Shown: positions 35,680 to 47,776 of the stretch, piece by piece
Layout of the letters: the number at the start of each line of letters is the position of its first letter
Numbering within the stretch: the first letter of the stretch is position 1
Assembly: GCA_025642075.2 (NCBI GenBank)
Contig: JAODUO010000424.1
Span: 251,001-315,000 of the forward strand
Reading direction: 5' to 3'
DNA length: 64,000 nucleotides
Source: Ridgeia piscesae
Taxonomy: Eukaryota > Annelida > Polychaeta > Sabellida > Siboglinidae
The notes under the pieces: model-generated
The model's input: only the letters and a program-made list of their open reading frames with translations
Databases searched by the model: none
Told to the model about the DNA's origin: nothing
Made by a program: the position numbers and the translations under genes

Positions 35680-36321
35680 CATGCGTGTGTGTGCATGTGT
35701 GTCTGTGTGTGCATGCATGTGTCTGTATGTGCATGTGTGCATGCATGTGTATGTTGTGTGTATGTGTGTGCATGCATCCGTGTTTGTGTGTGTTTATGTG
35801 CATGTTTATGTGTGTGGTTTGTATGTGTGTGGTGTGTATGTGTGTGTGTGGTGTGTGTGTGTATGTGTGTGTGTGGTCATTTGTGTGTATGTGTGTTTGT
35901 ATGTGCACATGTGTGCATGCATGCAAGCATGTGTATATATAGTGTATATGTGTGTGTGTGTGTGTATGTGTGTACATGTGTGTATGTGCATGTGTATGTT
36001 TGTATTTTTAGGTGCATGTGTGTGTTTGTATGTGTGTATGTGTGTATGTGTGTGTATGTGTGTATGTGTGTGTGTATGTTTGTATGTGTGTGTGTGTATG
36101 TTTGTATGTGAGTATGTGTGTGTGTGTATGTTTGTATGTTTGTATGTGTGTATGTTTGTATGTTTGTATGTGTGTGTGTATGTTTGTATGTGTGTATGTG
36201 AGTATGTGTGTATGTGTGTGTGTGTGTGTGTGTGTATGTGTGTATGTGTGTATGTGTGTATGTTTGTATGTTTGTATGTGTGTGTATGTTTGTATGTGTG
36301 TATGTGAGTATGTGTGTATGT

Positions 36322-36363
<42 letters not shown>

Positions 36364-36525
36364 TTGTATGTGTGTGTGTATGTGTGTATGTGTGTGTGTA
36401 TGTGTGTGTGTGTATGTGTGTGTGTGTGTATGTGCGTATGTGTGTGTGTATGTGTGTGTGTGTGTGTATGTGTGTATGTGCATGTGTGTGTGTGTGCGTA
36501 TGTGTCTATGTGTGTGCTCCTGGAA
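35680..36525. repeat. (TG)n / TATG-rich simple repeat (MMAB intron)
   Basis: Long irregular TGTGTATG-type array about 100 bp upstream of the acceptor of exon 35522-35581 (in gene sense). The Cys-Val, Met-Cys and Thr-His frames are artefacts. Confidence 0.97.
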
Positions 36526-36579
36526 CTGTAATTTTTTGTGTTTACTTTGTTCATCAGATTCATGATAGAAATGTACTGA

Positions 36580-36995
36580 ACTTGAATGGGGAAAGGGAGG
36601 AGGAAGGAAAGACACTGACGTTATGTGCAGGTATCAAGTGTGGATAAAGAAAGGGAGTGAGGGAGAAAAAGGGAGGGAGGATGTAGGAAAGGAGCAATAT
36701 ATGGAGAAGGGAGGCAACATGGGAGGAAGGGAGATAGAGAGAAAAGCAGGGAGACAGGGAAAGGCATGAGGTGATAAGGAACTATATGAAGTAATGCAAG
36801 GAGCAGAGGAGGGAGTGATGAAGGGAGGTGAGAATGAGCAAAAAGAGAGGGAATGGTAATGGAGGAAGGTGGGAGTGAAGGTGGAAGGGAGGGAGGGAGG
36901 GATAGAGGGAGGGGGGAGTGAAGGTGGAAGGGAGGGAGGGAGGGATAGAGGGAGGGGGGAGTGAAGGTGAGAGGGAAGGAGTGAAAGTGAGGTAT
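36580..36995. repeat. GGGA-rich purine tract with a 42-bp duplication (MMAB intron)
   Basis: G-rich on the plus strand, with two copies of a 42-bp unit (about 36878-36961) each containing GGGAGGGAGGGAGGG, a canonical quadruplex-forming motif. Only about 20 bp separate the tract from the donor of the exon at 37015-37079. Confidence 0.9.
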
Positions 36996-37014
36996 TGTGT
37001 CTGTGAGAATTCAC

Positions 37015-37079
37015 CTTCTCTCTGCACGTCGACAGATGGCCCTCGCGAGGTGCAGCGAGGCACTTGCTTTGCCTCCTGA
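37015..37079 (-). CDS. MMAB: MMAB exon with active-site arginine helix
   Basis: Acceptor TGTTTGTAG, then 'SGGKASASLHLARAICRRAE' and Arg, donor GTGAATTC in phase 2. This is the most conserved MMAB segment; the arginines and the glutamate matching human R186, R190, R191 and E193 are all present. Confidence 0.97.
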
Positions 37080-37499
37080 CTACAAACACCACCGCAGTCA
37101 AATGACAAACCAGTCAAAAATACCATAAAATAGCAATTTCAAGAGAGAAGTAAAAACTCAAATGCACCATTCACATAGCAAGCAGTGTTCTTGCATATTA
37201 ATATAATGTTGTTGACCAATCGAGTGAAGTACGTGGTCTTGTGGGAGTTGAGATATACATATGCAGATATTTTCTATCAAGTTCTTGCCATAGGGTGCTA
37301 CATATGTACTGACACATGGGGAGGTCTCTGTCTGCCATGGTTTGACAGTATATTTTATATATAAATAGGTTAACTTTAATTCTTTGTAATAAATTTAAAA
37401 CAATATTGATTGATAATAATACAAATGCAAGTTGGTGTGCATTAAAGCCGCCAACATTAAGCACATTTCGACATTTCCATATTCAAGACCAGACACAGT

Positions 37500-38757
37500 C
37501 GGCTTCCTGCTAATAATGATTCTGGATAATGAACAGACAACTTACTGCCAATAATGATTATGGGTAATGAACAGACAACTTCCTGCCAATAATGATTCTG
37601 GGTAATGAAAAGACAACTTCCTGCCAATAATGATTATGGGTAATGAACAGACAACTTCGTGCCAATAATGATTCTGGGTAATGAACAGACAACTTCCTGC
37701 CAATAATGATTATGGGTGATGAACAGACAACTTCCTGCTAATAATGATTCTGGGTAATGAACAGACAACTTCCTGCTAATAATGATTCTGGGTAATGAAC
37801 AGACAACTTCCTGCTAATACTGATTCTGGGTAATGAACAGACAACTTCCTGCCAATACTGATTCTGGGTAATGAAAAGACAACTTCCTGCTAATAATGAT
37901 TCTGGGTAATGAACAGACAACTTCTTGCCAATAATGATTCTGGGTAATGAACAGACAACTTCCTGCCAATACTGATTCTGGGTAATGAACAGACAACTTC
38001 TTGCTAATAATGATTCTGGGTAATGAACAGACAACTTCCTGCCAATAATGATTATGGGTGATGAACAGACAACTTCTTGCTAATAATGATTCTGGGTAAT
38101 GAACAGACAACTTCCTGCTAATAATGATTATGGGTAATGAACAAACAACTTCCTGCTAATAATGATTCTGGGTAATGAACAGACAACTTCCTGCCAATAA
38201 TGATTATGGGTGATGAACAGACAACTTCCTGCTAATAATGATTCTGGGTAATGAACAGACAACTTCTTGCTAATAATGATTCTGGGTAATGAACAGACAA
38301 CTTCCTGCTAATACTGATTCTGGGTAATGAACAGACAACTTCCTGCCAATACTGATTCTGGGTAATGAACAGACAACTTCCTGCTAATAATGATTATGGG
38401 TAATGAACAAACAACTTCCTGCTAATAATGATTCTGGGTAATGAACAGACAACTTCCTGCCAATAATGATTATGGGTGATGAACAGACAACTTCCTGCTA
38501 ATAATGATTCTGGGTAATGAACAGACAACTTCTTGCTAATAATGATTCTGGGTAATGAACAGACAACTTCCTGCCAATAATGATTATGGGTGATGAACAG
38601 ACAACTTCTTGCTAATAATGATTCTGGGTAATGAACAGACAACTTCTTGCTAATAATGATTATGGGTAATGAACAAACAACTTCCTGCTAATAATGATTC
38701 TGGGTAATGCACAGACAACTTCCTGCTAATAATGATTCTGGGTAATGCACAGACGTC
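37500..38757. repeat. 38-bp minisatellite, about 33 copies (MMAB intron)
   Basis: Unit AACTTCCTGCTAATAATGAT followed by TCTGGGTAATGAACAGAC, with variants (CCAATA, TTATGGG, GGTGATG). The last copy lies about 14-20 bp from the 5' splice site of the exon at 38780-38877. 37080-37500 shows nothing recognised. Confidence 0.97.
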
Positions 38758-38779
38758 CCCGCCTCAAGATGTGACTCAC

Positions 38780-38877
38780 AGGAAGAATGAAGTTCTTGAG
38801 TGGAGTCAACTGGGCTGTGTACTCGTCTATCCAGTTCTCCAGGTCTGTCACATGGTCCGTGCTGAAGACTGTCCTCT
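38780..38877 (-). CDS. MMAB: MMAB exon
   Basis: Acceptor GTTTGGTGACAG, then (AAG|)'RTVFSTDHVTDLENWIDEY' and 'TAQLTPLKNFILP', donor GTGAGTCAC in phase 0. Matches family text ...F....L..LE.WID.Y...L..L..FILP. Confidence 0.95.
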
Positions 38878-39379
38878 CTGTCACCAAACACTCCATTCAC
38901 TGACCAATAATTTACAGTTTACAACGACATTTTCATAAGGGGTTGATCATAATTATCAACACGTTCAGAAGCGTACTAGATGTATCAATATACGAGTTGT
39001 TTTTCTTTTACCTACATAGTAATTAACATGTGTTGAAAATTATAAAAAGTATTTGAAAAGCATTAAAAAAGTATTTGAAATATTTTCCAATGTATTTGTA
39101 TTTAAATACATTTATATTTGAATCGCTCAAGAGTATTTGTATTTAAATACATTTCAATGTAGTTGACCACATGTCTGCCGTACACACAAAACAGTTTTCT
39201 TGACCACCAAAATGTTCACTAAAATGGTTGGTTCTTGTCACTAATACGTACCAACAATAGCAAGTGAGCAACAACATTCTGTAAGCACATGGAAGTCACC
39301 GACTCCCACCAGTGTACAACTTGAACACTTCGAAAATGTTTGATGATTATGAATGACCCCTAACCTTTCACTCCACACA

Positions 39380-40690
39380 TCCTCTATACCACACACCCTC
39401 TCTATTCCACACAACCTCTACTCCATTCTCTATTCCACACAACCTCTACTACACCACGCAACCTCCCTATACCACACAACAGCTCTACACAACACAACCT
39501 CTCTACTACACACAAACACTATAGTCCACACAAACTCTCTACTACACACAACCTCTCTACACCACACAACATCTATATACCACACAACCTATCTACACCA
39601 CACAACCTCTCTACACCACACAACCTGTCTACACCACACAACCAGTCTACACCACAAAACCTCTCTACACCATACAACTTCTCTACTCCACACATCGATC
39701 ATACAACCTGTCCACTTTGCACCACCTCACATAGAATATTTTTATTTATTCAAACAACCTCTCTATTCCAACCTTTCTACCTCTCTACTCTGTTCACTTC
39801 TTAACGTGAGTTTTGTACATCACACAACCTGTCTATCTCTGACAAGACATATGATTTGCATAACCTCTCTATGCCACACAACCTTTCTACAACCTGTTCA
39901 CTCAGCACAACCTTAATTAGTTCTCAGTTTCTCTTTTATACAACATTATCTTGTGTTCATACAACCATTCTAATTTGCATGTTTCTACATTCTACCTCTC
40001 TACTCCACACAACCTCTCTACTCCATACAACCTCTCTACTCCATACAACCTCTCTAATCCACACAACCTCTCTACTTCCCAACAACCTCTCTACTACACA
40101 CCCCTCTACTCCACACAACTTACAACCCTCTCTACCCCAAAATGTCTACAAAAACCCTCTCTACTCCACACAACCTCTCTACTCCATACAACCTCTCTAC
40201 TCCATACAACCTCTCTAATCCACACCTCTCTACTCCATACAACCTCTACACAACACAACCTCTCTACTCCATACAACCTCTCCACACGACACAACCTCTC
40301 TACTCCACACAACCTCTCTACTTCACACAACCTCTCTACTCCACACAACCCTCTACTCCACACAACCTCTCTACTCCACACACCTCTCTACTCCACACAA
40401 CCTGTCTACACAAGACAACCTCTCTACTCCACACAACCTGTCTACTCCATACAACATCTCTACACCACACAACCTCTCTACACAACACAACCTCTCTACT
40501 CCACACAACCTCTCTACTCCACACAACCTCTCTACACCACACAACCTCTCTACACAACACAACCTCTCTACTCCACACAACCTCTCTACTCCACACAACC
40601 TCTCTACTCCACACAACCTCTCTACACAAGACAACCTCTCTACACCACACAACCTCTCTATTCCACACAACCTCTCTGTTTCATACGATA
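39380..40690. repeat. 18-bp minisatellite (MMAB intron)
   Basis: Pyrimidine/CA-rich unit CCTCTCTACTCCACACAA with many variants, about 70 copies, irregular before 40000. The array ends about 90 bp from the donor of the exon at 40783-40855. Long Thr/Ser/Leu and Val/Glu frames are artefacts. 38878-39380 shows nothing recognised. Confidence 0.95.
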
Positions 40691-40782
40691 TCTCTACTGC
40701 ACAAGTACTGTAAACTACTTCTGACATAACAAAGTGTACATTATTTGTCAAACTTCTTGTCACATGACTAGTTGTCACTTAC

Positions 40783-40855
40783 TTAGGTGTGACTCGCGGG
40801 CTGTTGATTTTGGTGTAGCAATAGAAGCACCAACATCCATTAACACCGACTGCAC
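40783..40855 (-). CDS. MMAB: MMAB exon
   Basis: Acceptor GATGTGTGCAG, then 'VQSVLMDVGASIATPKSTAR' and 'ESHL', donor GTAAGTGAC in phase 1. Matches family IQ..L.DVGS.LATP.S.AR..HL. Confidence 0.96.
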
Positions 40856-41689
40856 CTGCACACATCAAACATCTTTAGACACATTGTAGAAATCTGCATT
40901 GTTTATGTTATTTTATCTTCACCTTGATGGTTGAGTTGCTTAACATGTAGTAATGGTTTTTGAGCACTGAACATACCTCTAAGAAACACAGACGTTTTTA
41001 ATGCAAATTTGGATGTTGTTTAATTTTTAAGTGTCACTCCAAATAGTGTTTATATTCTACGCCATGCACAAGTTAAATTATGTTTCAAAATGTTTGTTCA
41101 TTAAAACTAAAAATGCTAGAATATAATTTGTAATGTATAATGATATTATCTGTTAATATTATGTATTGTTCTGTGAAGCCTTTGTTTTTCTCTAAAGGTC
41201 CAAAATCAGGGTGTTTTCAAGATTGTACATATGTGACATGTGTAACATGAACATTTTGTTCTCTGGTTATACTAAGACTGTTTCATTTTTTCACACGCAG
41301 AATCAAAGTAATGTTGTTGAAAAGTGGTTGGGGGACGTATCTTCAAATTGTTTTTGATATGTGTCCAATCAGTTCTGCCAAATTGTGTCATTTTTCTAGA
41401 TTATCAAATCATAATTGAAATATCGCTCTGTCTTAAGATTAATTTACTGGTCATATTAGCAAAACACATTCTGACAACACGTCTCCATCAGATTCTGTTT
41501 TGGATGGATTTTCTATAAAAGAGTGAAACAGTCCCCAGATTTATCCATTGTTAGCTTTTCTCAGATTTGCTAAAATGTTCAGCCCACATTAACCAACATA
41601 GTTTATAGACTGTGGTAACATGAGAAATAGCAAGAGTACAAGTAGTTTCTGTGTAGGCTACAGTGGACACTGTGTGTTTGTGTACGTAC

Positions 41690-41747
41690 TAGGGAGAGTC
41701 TCTCTGTAAGGTCCAGGCCTGCGTCATTACAGTGCTCCATCGCCAGA
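41690..41747 (-). CDS. MMAB: MMAB exon
   Basis: Fifty-eight bases: acceptor TTTGTTTGTCAG completes a Gly codon, then 'LAMEHCNDAGLDLTERLSL', donor GTACGTAC in phase 0. Less conserved helix of the family, placed by exact phase fit to its neighbours. Confidence 0.9.
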
Positions 41748-42748
41748 CTGACAAACAAAAACGGAATCACGAGTTAATGGAATATACAGTTCAACTAAAC
41801 ACATGAACTGGAATTTAATGGAACATACCAATACCAAATTTATTATTATTATTATTATAAGTTATCAAGTGATTAATTCTTCTGATGTCAATATCCTAAT
41901 AATGTTCTAAATATAATGATTTGGTGACTGATGTAAGCTGCTATCAGACCTGCTGCATCGGCATATTACATTTAACTGTAGGGCATGCAGTGAAGGTTCT
42001 GTATATTAAGATCACTGTAACCATCTCCGAGTCTGATCCACTGTCAGCAGACCTCAATGTCTGAGAGTCATAACACTGCACAGTTGTTCGTCAATCTTTT
42101 ATTTAACTAAACAATCGAAAGTGTGCCTTTTACAAAGTAAATAACTTCTGTGGAAGCCAGTGATATAAATGAGTGCCATCATTAAACTATAAATTACTTG
42201 GGACACAAAACAGATTTGTTTGTGGACAAATTATAATTAAAAGGAATTATTTGAAAACTTTATAAATTATATGTAATTTACATACTCCAGTTTATATAAT
42301 AATTTCATGTAATTGTATGTGTTTATTAAATAAAAAATAAAAATAAAACAATTCCAATGAAACTTTCATTAGAATTGTGTTTTAATAATCATTAATAACC
42401 ATGCCATATATGGATAACACAGGCAGTTTGAGTCCAAACTAGAAATTATATGGGACACAAAAGGGATTCTTACATGAAATAGTTATATTTTAATAACAAA
42501 TGGTATACATTATGACGTTTTATATTCTCAAGGAATCCCTTTTTATTACAACTTGAGACAATAAAGAACCCCTTTCAATCAAATCTCATGGTGTTCCAAA
42601 ATATTTTGCCGTGTTTCAGTTTGGAACCAGAGTTGAATAAATCCATTGATCGAATAGCAACCATGAAAGAACAGCCTTAAACTAGACTTAGACAATTCTC
42701 AGCACTGCTGCTTCCTTGTCAGTCTACCAGTATATGCAGAAGTCTCAC

Positions 42749-42842
42749 CCAAGGGCTGAGTTCAGTTCGTCCGTTGTCCCTTCAGCTTCGAAGACAACAT
42801 CATCCTTGGGCCTGCGTTCTCCAGTGAAGGTGGCTGATGTAC
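42749..42842 (-). CDS. MMAB: MMAB exon with ATP-binding segment
   Basis: Acceptor TTGTACATCACAG completes Gly, then '[20 protein letters not shown]' and '[10 protein letters not shown]', donor GTGAGACT in phase 2. Near-identical to the metazoan MMAB N-terminal substrate-binding segment. Confidence 0.97.
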
Positions 42843-43109
42843 CTGTGATGTACAACCAGGTTAATTTGCTATCAATAATAAATGAAGGTATCCGTTCCAC
42901 TGTGATTAAGAGGTAATAAAATCCATCATTCAACAAAATCTTTTGTAAAAATGTCAAATGTTTTTTACCACAGAAGAACCCATATAACTGAGGACATTAT
43001 TTCCATGATACACCATGTTAGGTGTCCCAGGAGCATGTAATGGAGCTGAGAGTTTTCAGTAGACAAGATCAACGTTACAAAGCGAAATCGATGTTAAAGA
43101 GCAAAAGCG

Positions 43110-43705
43110 AGCCTATGACATCGTAGAAATGACAAGTAGTAGAGAGGCCATGGCAGAGATGAAAGGTAGGAGAGAGAGGCCATAGCAGAGATGGAAGGTG
43201 GGAGAGAGAGGCCATAGCAGAGATAGAAGGTGGGAGAGAGAGGCCATGACAGATATGGAATGTAGAAGAGAGGCCATGACATAGATGGAAGGTACACGAG
43301 AGGACGTGGCAGAGATGGAAGGTGGGAGAGAGAGGCCATAGCAGAGATGGAAGGTAGGAGAGAGAGGCCATGACAGATATGGAAGGTACACGAGAGGATG
43401 TGGCAGAGATGGAAGGTATGAGAGAGAGGCCGTGGCAGAGATGGAAGGTAGGAGAGAGAGGCCGTGGCAGAGATGGAAGGTGGGAGAGAGAGGCCATAAC
43501 AGAGATGGAAGGCAGAAGAGAGGCCATAGCAGAGATGGAAGGTATGAAACAGACGCCGTGGCAGAAATGGAAGGCAGGAGAGAGAGAAGGTACGAGAGAG
43601 GTTACGGCAGAGATGGAAGGTATGAGAGAGAGAGCAGAAATGAAAGGTAGGAAAGAGAGGCCGTGGCAGAGATGGAAGCTATGAGACGCCGTGGCAGAGA
43701 TGGAT
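43110..43705. repeat. about 32-bp minisatellite, purine-rich (MMAB intron)
   Basis: Unit AGAGATGGAAGGTAGGAGAG followed by AGAGGCCATGGC, about 18 copies with deletions. It lies about 140 bp from the donor of exon 43843-43889 in gene sense. Confidence 0.95.
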
Positions 43706-43842
43706 GTTTGTGGGATATGCAGAGATCTGTCCACCCGTCATCTGGATGGGTAAAACTCTTTGTGGACGGGTAAACAAATGAAGAAGTAAAACGGGTCTTA
43801 AAAAATATTCAAAATATTGTCAGTTGTGTTCACGATACAAAC

Positions 43843-43889
43843 CTTTGTCACCAGTTTTAGTGTATATCTTTGGCATTTTGTTCCCACCA
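43843..43889 (-). CDS. MMAB: MMAB first recognised exon
   Basis: Forty-seven bases between acceptor GTCTGTTGCAG and donor GTTTGTAT: 'GGNKMPKIYTKTGDK' plus the first base of Gly. The IYTKTGDKG motif is the nucleotide-binding loop of the enzyme. The exon enters mid-codon, so at least one upstream exon with the start and targeting peptide is expected to the right. Confidence 0.95.
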
Positions 43890-44305
43890 CTGCAACAGAC
43901 ATCACCAATGACATAGTTTATAATGATATAGTTAACATATTTCCATGCTAACAGCAAACAGACTAAAGCTGGTGTTTGACAAAGTGTGGTAACTAGGTCC
44001 AGACCTTATGCGAATCATGAACTACTATTTTAAATGCACATTGTTTTGGTATATATTTAATGTATGTTATTACTTTATTTATTTTCATCATTTCTATCGT
44101 GTATCCTTTGTACATATATCGTCACATATTGTAAGATTGATATTAATGGTGTGTGAAATGTTACTGTGAATTGAAATTGTACATTGAAAATATCGAGCAA
44201 TATTTAATTGTCAATTGATCAACCAATCTGCATAGTTTCACTTCTAAACACACACCACATCTAAGAAGTAAAGAATATGGTCATAATAATTGTATATATA
44301 TATAA

Positions 44306-44372
<67 letters not shown>

Positions 44373-45829
44373 GCCCTCCATTATGACTACACTGTAGTCA
44401 TAATGGTGTCAAAATGATTAGAAAGCTTTAGCAATCCATTCTAAAAAAAATAATGAATGTGCATTTATTCAACAACAAAAACATGTACAATACGCAATAC
44501 GGATACGCACACAGTGTGGTGTGTGGTAGTTTTATATAGACATGCCCTTCTAAAACTAGATAAAAATAATATAATATGAAATACAATAAATTAATAATGG
44601 TCTACACAATTCATTCATACACTAGCAAATGTAGTGTTTGCGTGCGTTGCTAAAGTAAGTCACAATTCTTCTTTAAACTTGACACTGTGGTCAACCTTAC
44701 AAGTGTAAGTACATAATAATAACCTTAGTTATTTACAAATTGTAATAAACTTTATAATCAAGTTATTTCAGCTGCTAAACCGTTCCACATTTGTATACCT
44801 CTTGTGGTCAGTGGCAGTAGTCTGATGGTGGTGTTTGTTTTTGTCCATGTTTACATAATATATGACACATAAATCCGCTACGAACTGGTATGTGCAGTGT
44901 GCCATATTATCTGCGCATGTACTAAGCGCATATTCTAGTAATGGAATGCCCCACTGAGGTGATTACAGTTGCCCACACAAGATGATCACGTGAGCATGGG
45001 TGTAATGGAACCAGGCCTATATGTAGGATCAAGTCCTTCTCCAGCACTAAATGTTGTGGTACTAGGCACATGCACGTTAACCCATTTGCACTCAGCCGAT
45101 TTTAATGTGAAACTTGTGCCTCCTCAAATATTTGTTTAAAAATATTGCTTGCACCATTTCCTTTGCTTTAGCGCCTTTGTTATTCAATGTTGTATGCATG
45201 TTATAGATAATAAAAGTACCTACACAGTGGTGTCAAAACTGTTGTTGTAACTTTAAAATATGTTGACCATTTCTTGATTGACACTGACATTTTCAAACCT
45301 TTGTAAAAAATACATTGTTGCGGTGTAACTTTTTTATGCTTGGCTTTTTACTGCTACAAGTTGGGTTTATTTAAAAGAACATTAAATTATCTACATACTG
45401 GTATATAATTCGTTATAATATGTTACACATTTCAGCTGTACACGTGGCCAACCTGGCTGGAGGACATTTTTAAATGTCTAAAAACAAAAACTATTGCTGT
45501 TAAATATTCGAAAATGTGGTAAATATGTTTGAGACTGGTAGTATCCAAAATAGCTACAATTTAATGTTATAATTATGTCAAGATAGGCGTCACATTTATT
45601 ACATCTCTTAATCACTTGATGCAAACACGTAAACCGAATTCAAACACTGTGCTGTATTCACTGACTGGCTATGGCCAACCTGAGGAGTTTCGGTGTGACC
45701 GTCAATGCCCGACTTTAGTGCTAATCGGTTAACAAGCATACATATAAGCCAGTCGAGATGTGTATTATGACATGAAGTAAACTATAAACACATATGTAAT
45801 GACCATTTTGAAGCATAATTAATTTTGGT
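43890..45829. other. upstream of MMAB exon 43843-43889; no gene recognised
   Basis: Contains a TA microsatellite (44294-44372) directly followed by a 13-bp perfect hairpin with a 3-nt loop (44378-44390 / 44394-44406). Otherwise AT-rich DNA that may be the first MMAB intron. Confidence 0.5.
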
Positions 45830-46395
45830 AATCTTCCAATTAACTGGCCTAAACTACTTGGGTCTTTTCAAAATTATTTTACCACCTTTTTCGATGTGTA
45901 TATGTTCGGAATGTCATTCTACGTCATTTCCGGTATAAAGAAGTAAACTATTATTTAAACTATTATTTTTTTAATTGGCTTTTTGATCAATGTACTGCTA
46001 TCACGTCAACACTTAAACAAGCCGATGTCACAGGGCATGTGCAGTTAGTGCATCCAAGTCAAAATAAAAAACAATTAGCAATATTTTCTAAATTATATTT
46101 TTTTTCTTCTTTATACAGAATAAAAATTAATGATGTAGCATTAGGTTAGGATCCACAAATCTCGAGACATTGTCTTTGCAGACCTGATGAGTCTGGGATG
46201 CCCATCGGCTTGTTTACACCGACTCGATGGCACTAAATGTATCTAAAACACAAGTTTAAAAAAATTTGATTTCTGTGTACCGGAATAGATGTAGAATGAC
46301 ATTTCAAAAACATACACATCAAAAAAAGGTGGCAAATCCATTTTGAAATGTTCTAATAATTTAGGCCAGGTAACTGGAAGATTACCTTTATTTTT
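45830..46395. mobile_element. fold-back element with arms of about 115 bp
   Basis: GGTAATCTTCCAATTAACTG... at 45830-45945 reappears as an imperfect inverted copy at 46265-46395. Shared text includes GGCCTAAA, CCACCTTTTT, GATGTGTAT and ATGTCATTCTAC. Inner arms also pair (AAACAAGCCGATG). About 565 bp in total, non-coding; a MITE-like structure with no certain target duplication. Confidence 0.7.
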
Positions 46396-46454
46396 ATATT
46401 GATATCTTAGTAATTACAAATAATTTTACTACTTATTTTATATTTATAAATTTG

Positions 46455-47776
46455 ACATTGTTAGGGACCTGCAAAAAAATTACTTTACCATGTGTAATTA
46501 TGGTGGTACACGTTGATTGTATAATAGGTAAGAATATACCATTTACAGAATTTAAATATTTCAAAACCTATCAATGGCAATTTATACTTTCAGAAAATGA
46601 AAAAAAATGTGTGACCACAGCCTGCTGCATACTGGGTCTGGATCACTCAACTGAAATGCACTTGCAAACTGCTATAACCTTATAGTTTGTCAGATATATT
46701 TGTAAAAAAATATTTGTTTGACCTCAATGTAGTGTGACTTTGAGATGAGAATGACCTTGAAATATAATTTTATATCCAATATTACCTATTTATTATTATT
46801 AATTTTGGACTATTTTCTTGATTATTTGTCAGACTTTTAGCAACTTTTTCTATTCAACTATCTTTAAGGCCCAGCAAATTGTTCTGCACCCATGATGGAA
46901 TCCAGTGTACCGGTACTCTTAACATAATTTCCTATTTTCTTGTGAGACTTTTCAGTAACATATTTTATGTAAGTATTGATACAAGTATAACTGGTTCAGT
47001 ACAAATACCATTTTGCAAGAGTTCAATAACCTTTGCATATGCTTTATTAGCAGTATATAATAAAATAAATACATATATAGTACACATTTCTATAGCAGAT
47101 CTGTTTGTCAACCTTGACATGTTTCTTGGCGATGTTTCTCGGTAAATAAATCTTAAACGAACCAGTCACCACAAGCAGCGTATTGATTAGCATAGCAAAT
47201 CTCACTATACCAATATTTATTGATAATATGCTCAAATTAGCACCTAAATTTAAAATATTAACTTCATTAGAAAGGTTGTATATTTAAATATACATGCATG
47301 CCTAAATAGTGTCTTTAAATAGTATCGTATTCAAAGAAGCAGTTAGATTATGTATTAGACTACTAAAAAATGGTCATCATTGCATCAGCACAATCCTGAA
47401 GAAATGGTTGGTTAATTCAAAACGACTTAGCTATGTGCTACATGCGATTTGTATGAAATTGTCAGGGTCTTCTTATTAAATATTCATCTAACTACTAGCC
47501 AAACTTCAGAAAACTTCCTCAACGTGCTACAAAGATATAATTATCCGAACATCACATATTCACTCATCAAAATCAAATAACGCATTTAAAATTCACATGG
47601 TGGCATTCTCTGTCATCTTGGGTCTCAGAAAAAAGTGGTTTCACCATCATACGATTAATGCGAGATTCTTACAAGGAGTTTCCCTGGGCCTCCCCTCGAA
47701 CAGAAAGCCTTGTGGGCACAAATTGCAGCCGACCTACCGACGCGCCCCTAACGGATTTGCAGGTCCCTAACATTGT
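46455..47776. mobile_element. 1.3 kb TIR element with 7-bp target duplication
   Basis: Element 46462-47769 has a perfect 14-bp inverted repeat TAGGGACCTGCAAA at its ends and perfect 7-bp direct repeats ACATTGT outside (46455-46461 and 47770-47776). The interior is AT-rich with no transposase frame, so it is non-autonomous. The superfamily is uncertain: hAT-like TAGGG ends, but the duplication is one base short of the usual 8. Confidence 0.8.

Larger units (their letters stand above)
32057..43889 (-). other. MMAB: MMAB gene locus: cob(I)alamin adenosyltransferase
   Basis: Eight exons on the minus strand join with consistent phases into about 200 codons matching metazoan MMAB from the 'KIYTKTGDKG' loop to the C-terminus. 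The enzyme transfers the adenosyl group of ATP to cob(I)alamin, making adenosylcobalamin for mitochondrial methylmalonyl-CoA mutase. Visible key regions are the N-terminal ATP-binding stretch ([17 protein letters not shown]), the 'ARAICRRAERR' helix carrying the arginines and glutamate equivalent to human R186, R190, R191 and E193, and the 'LNRLSDFLF' helix. No stop or frameshift was seen, so it looks functional. The first exon (targeting peptide) was not found; the first recognised exon begins mid-codon after an acceptor. Introns carry several minisatellites and one nested transposon. Confidence 0.95.

Noticed and set aside
37500..38757. Regular 38-bp repeats resembling a CRISPR array
   Set aside because: Head-to-tail units without unique spacers, in a eukaryotic intron; a minisatellite.
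39353..40729. Long Thr/Ser/Leu- and Val/Glu-rich frames
   Set aside because: Products of the 18-bp minisatellite inside an MMAB intron; 18 is a multiple of three, so frames stay open.
42745..42957. 70-codon minus-strand frame starting at 42957 as a stand-alone gene
   Set aside because: Only its last 30 codons are coding (an MMAB exon); the first part is intron read through the acceptor.
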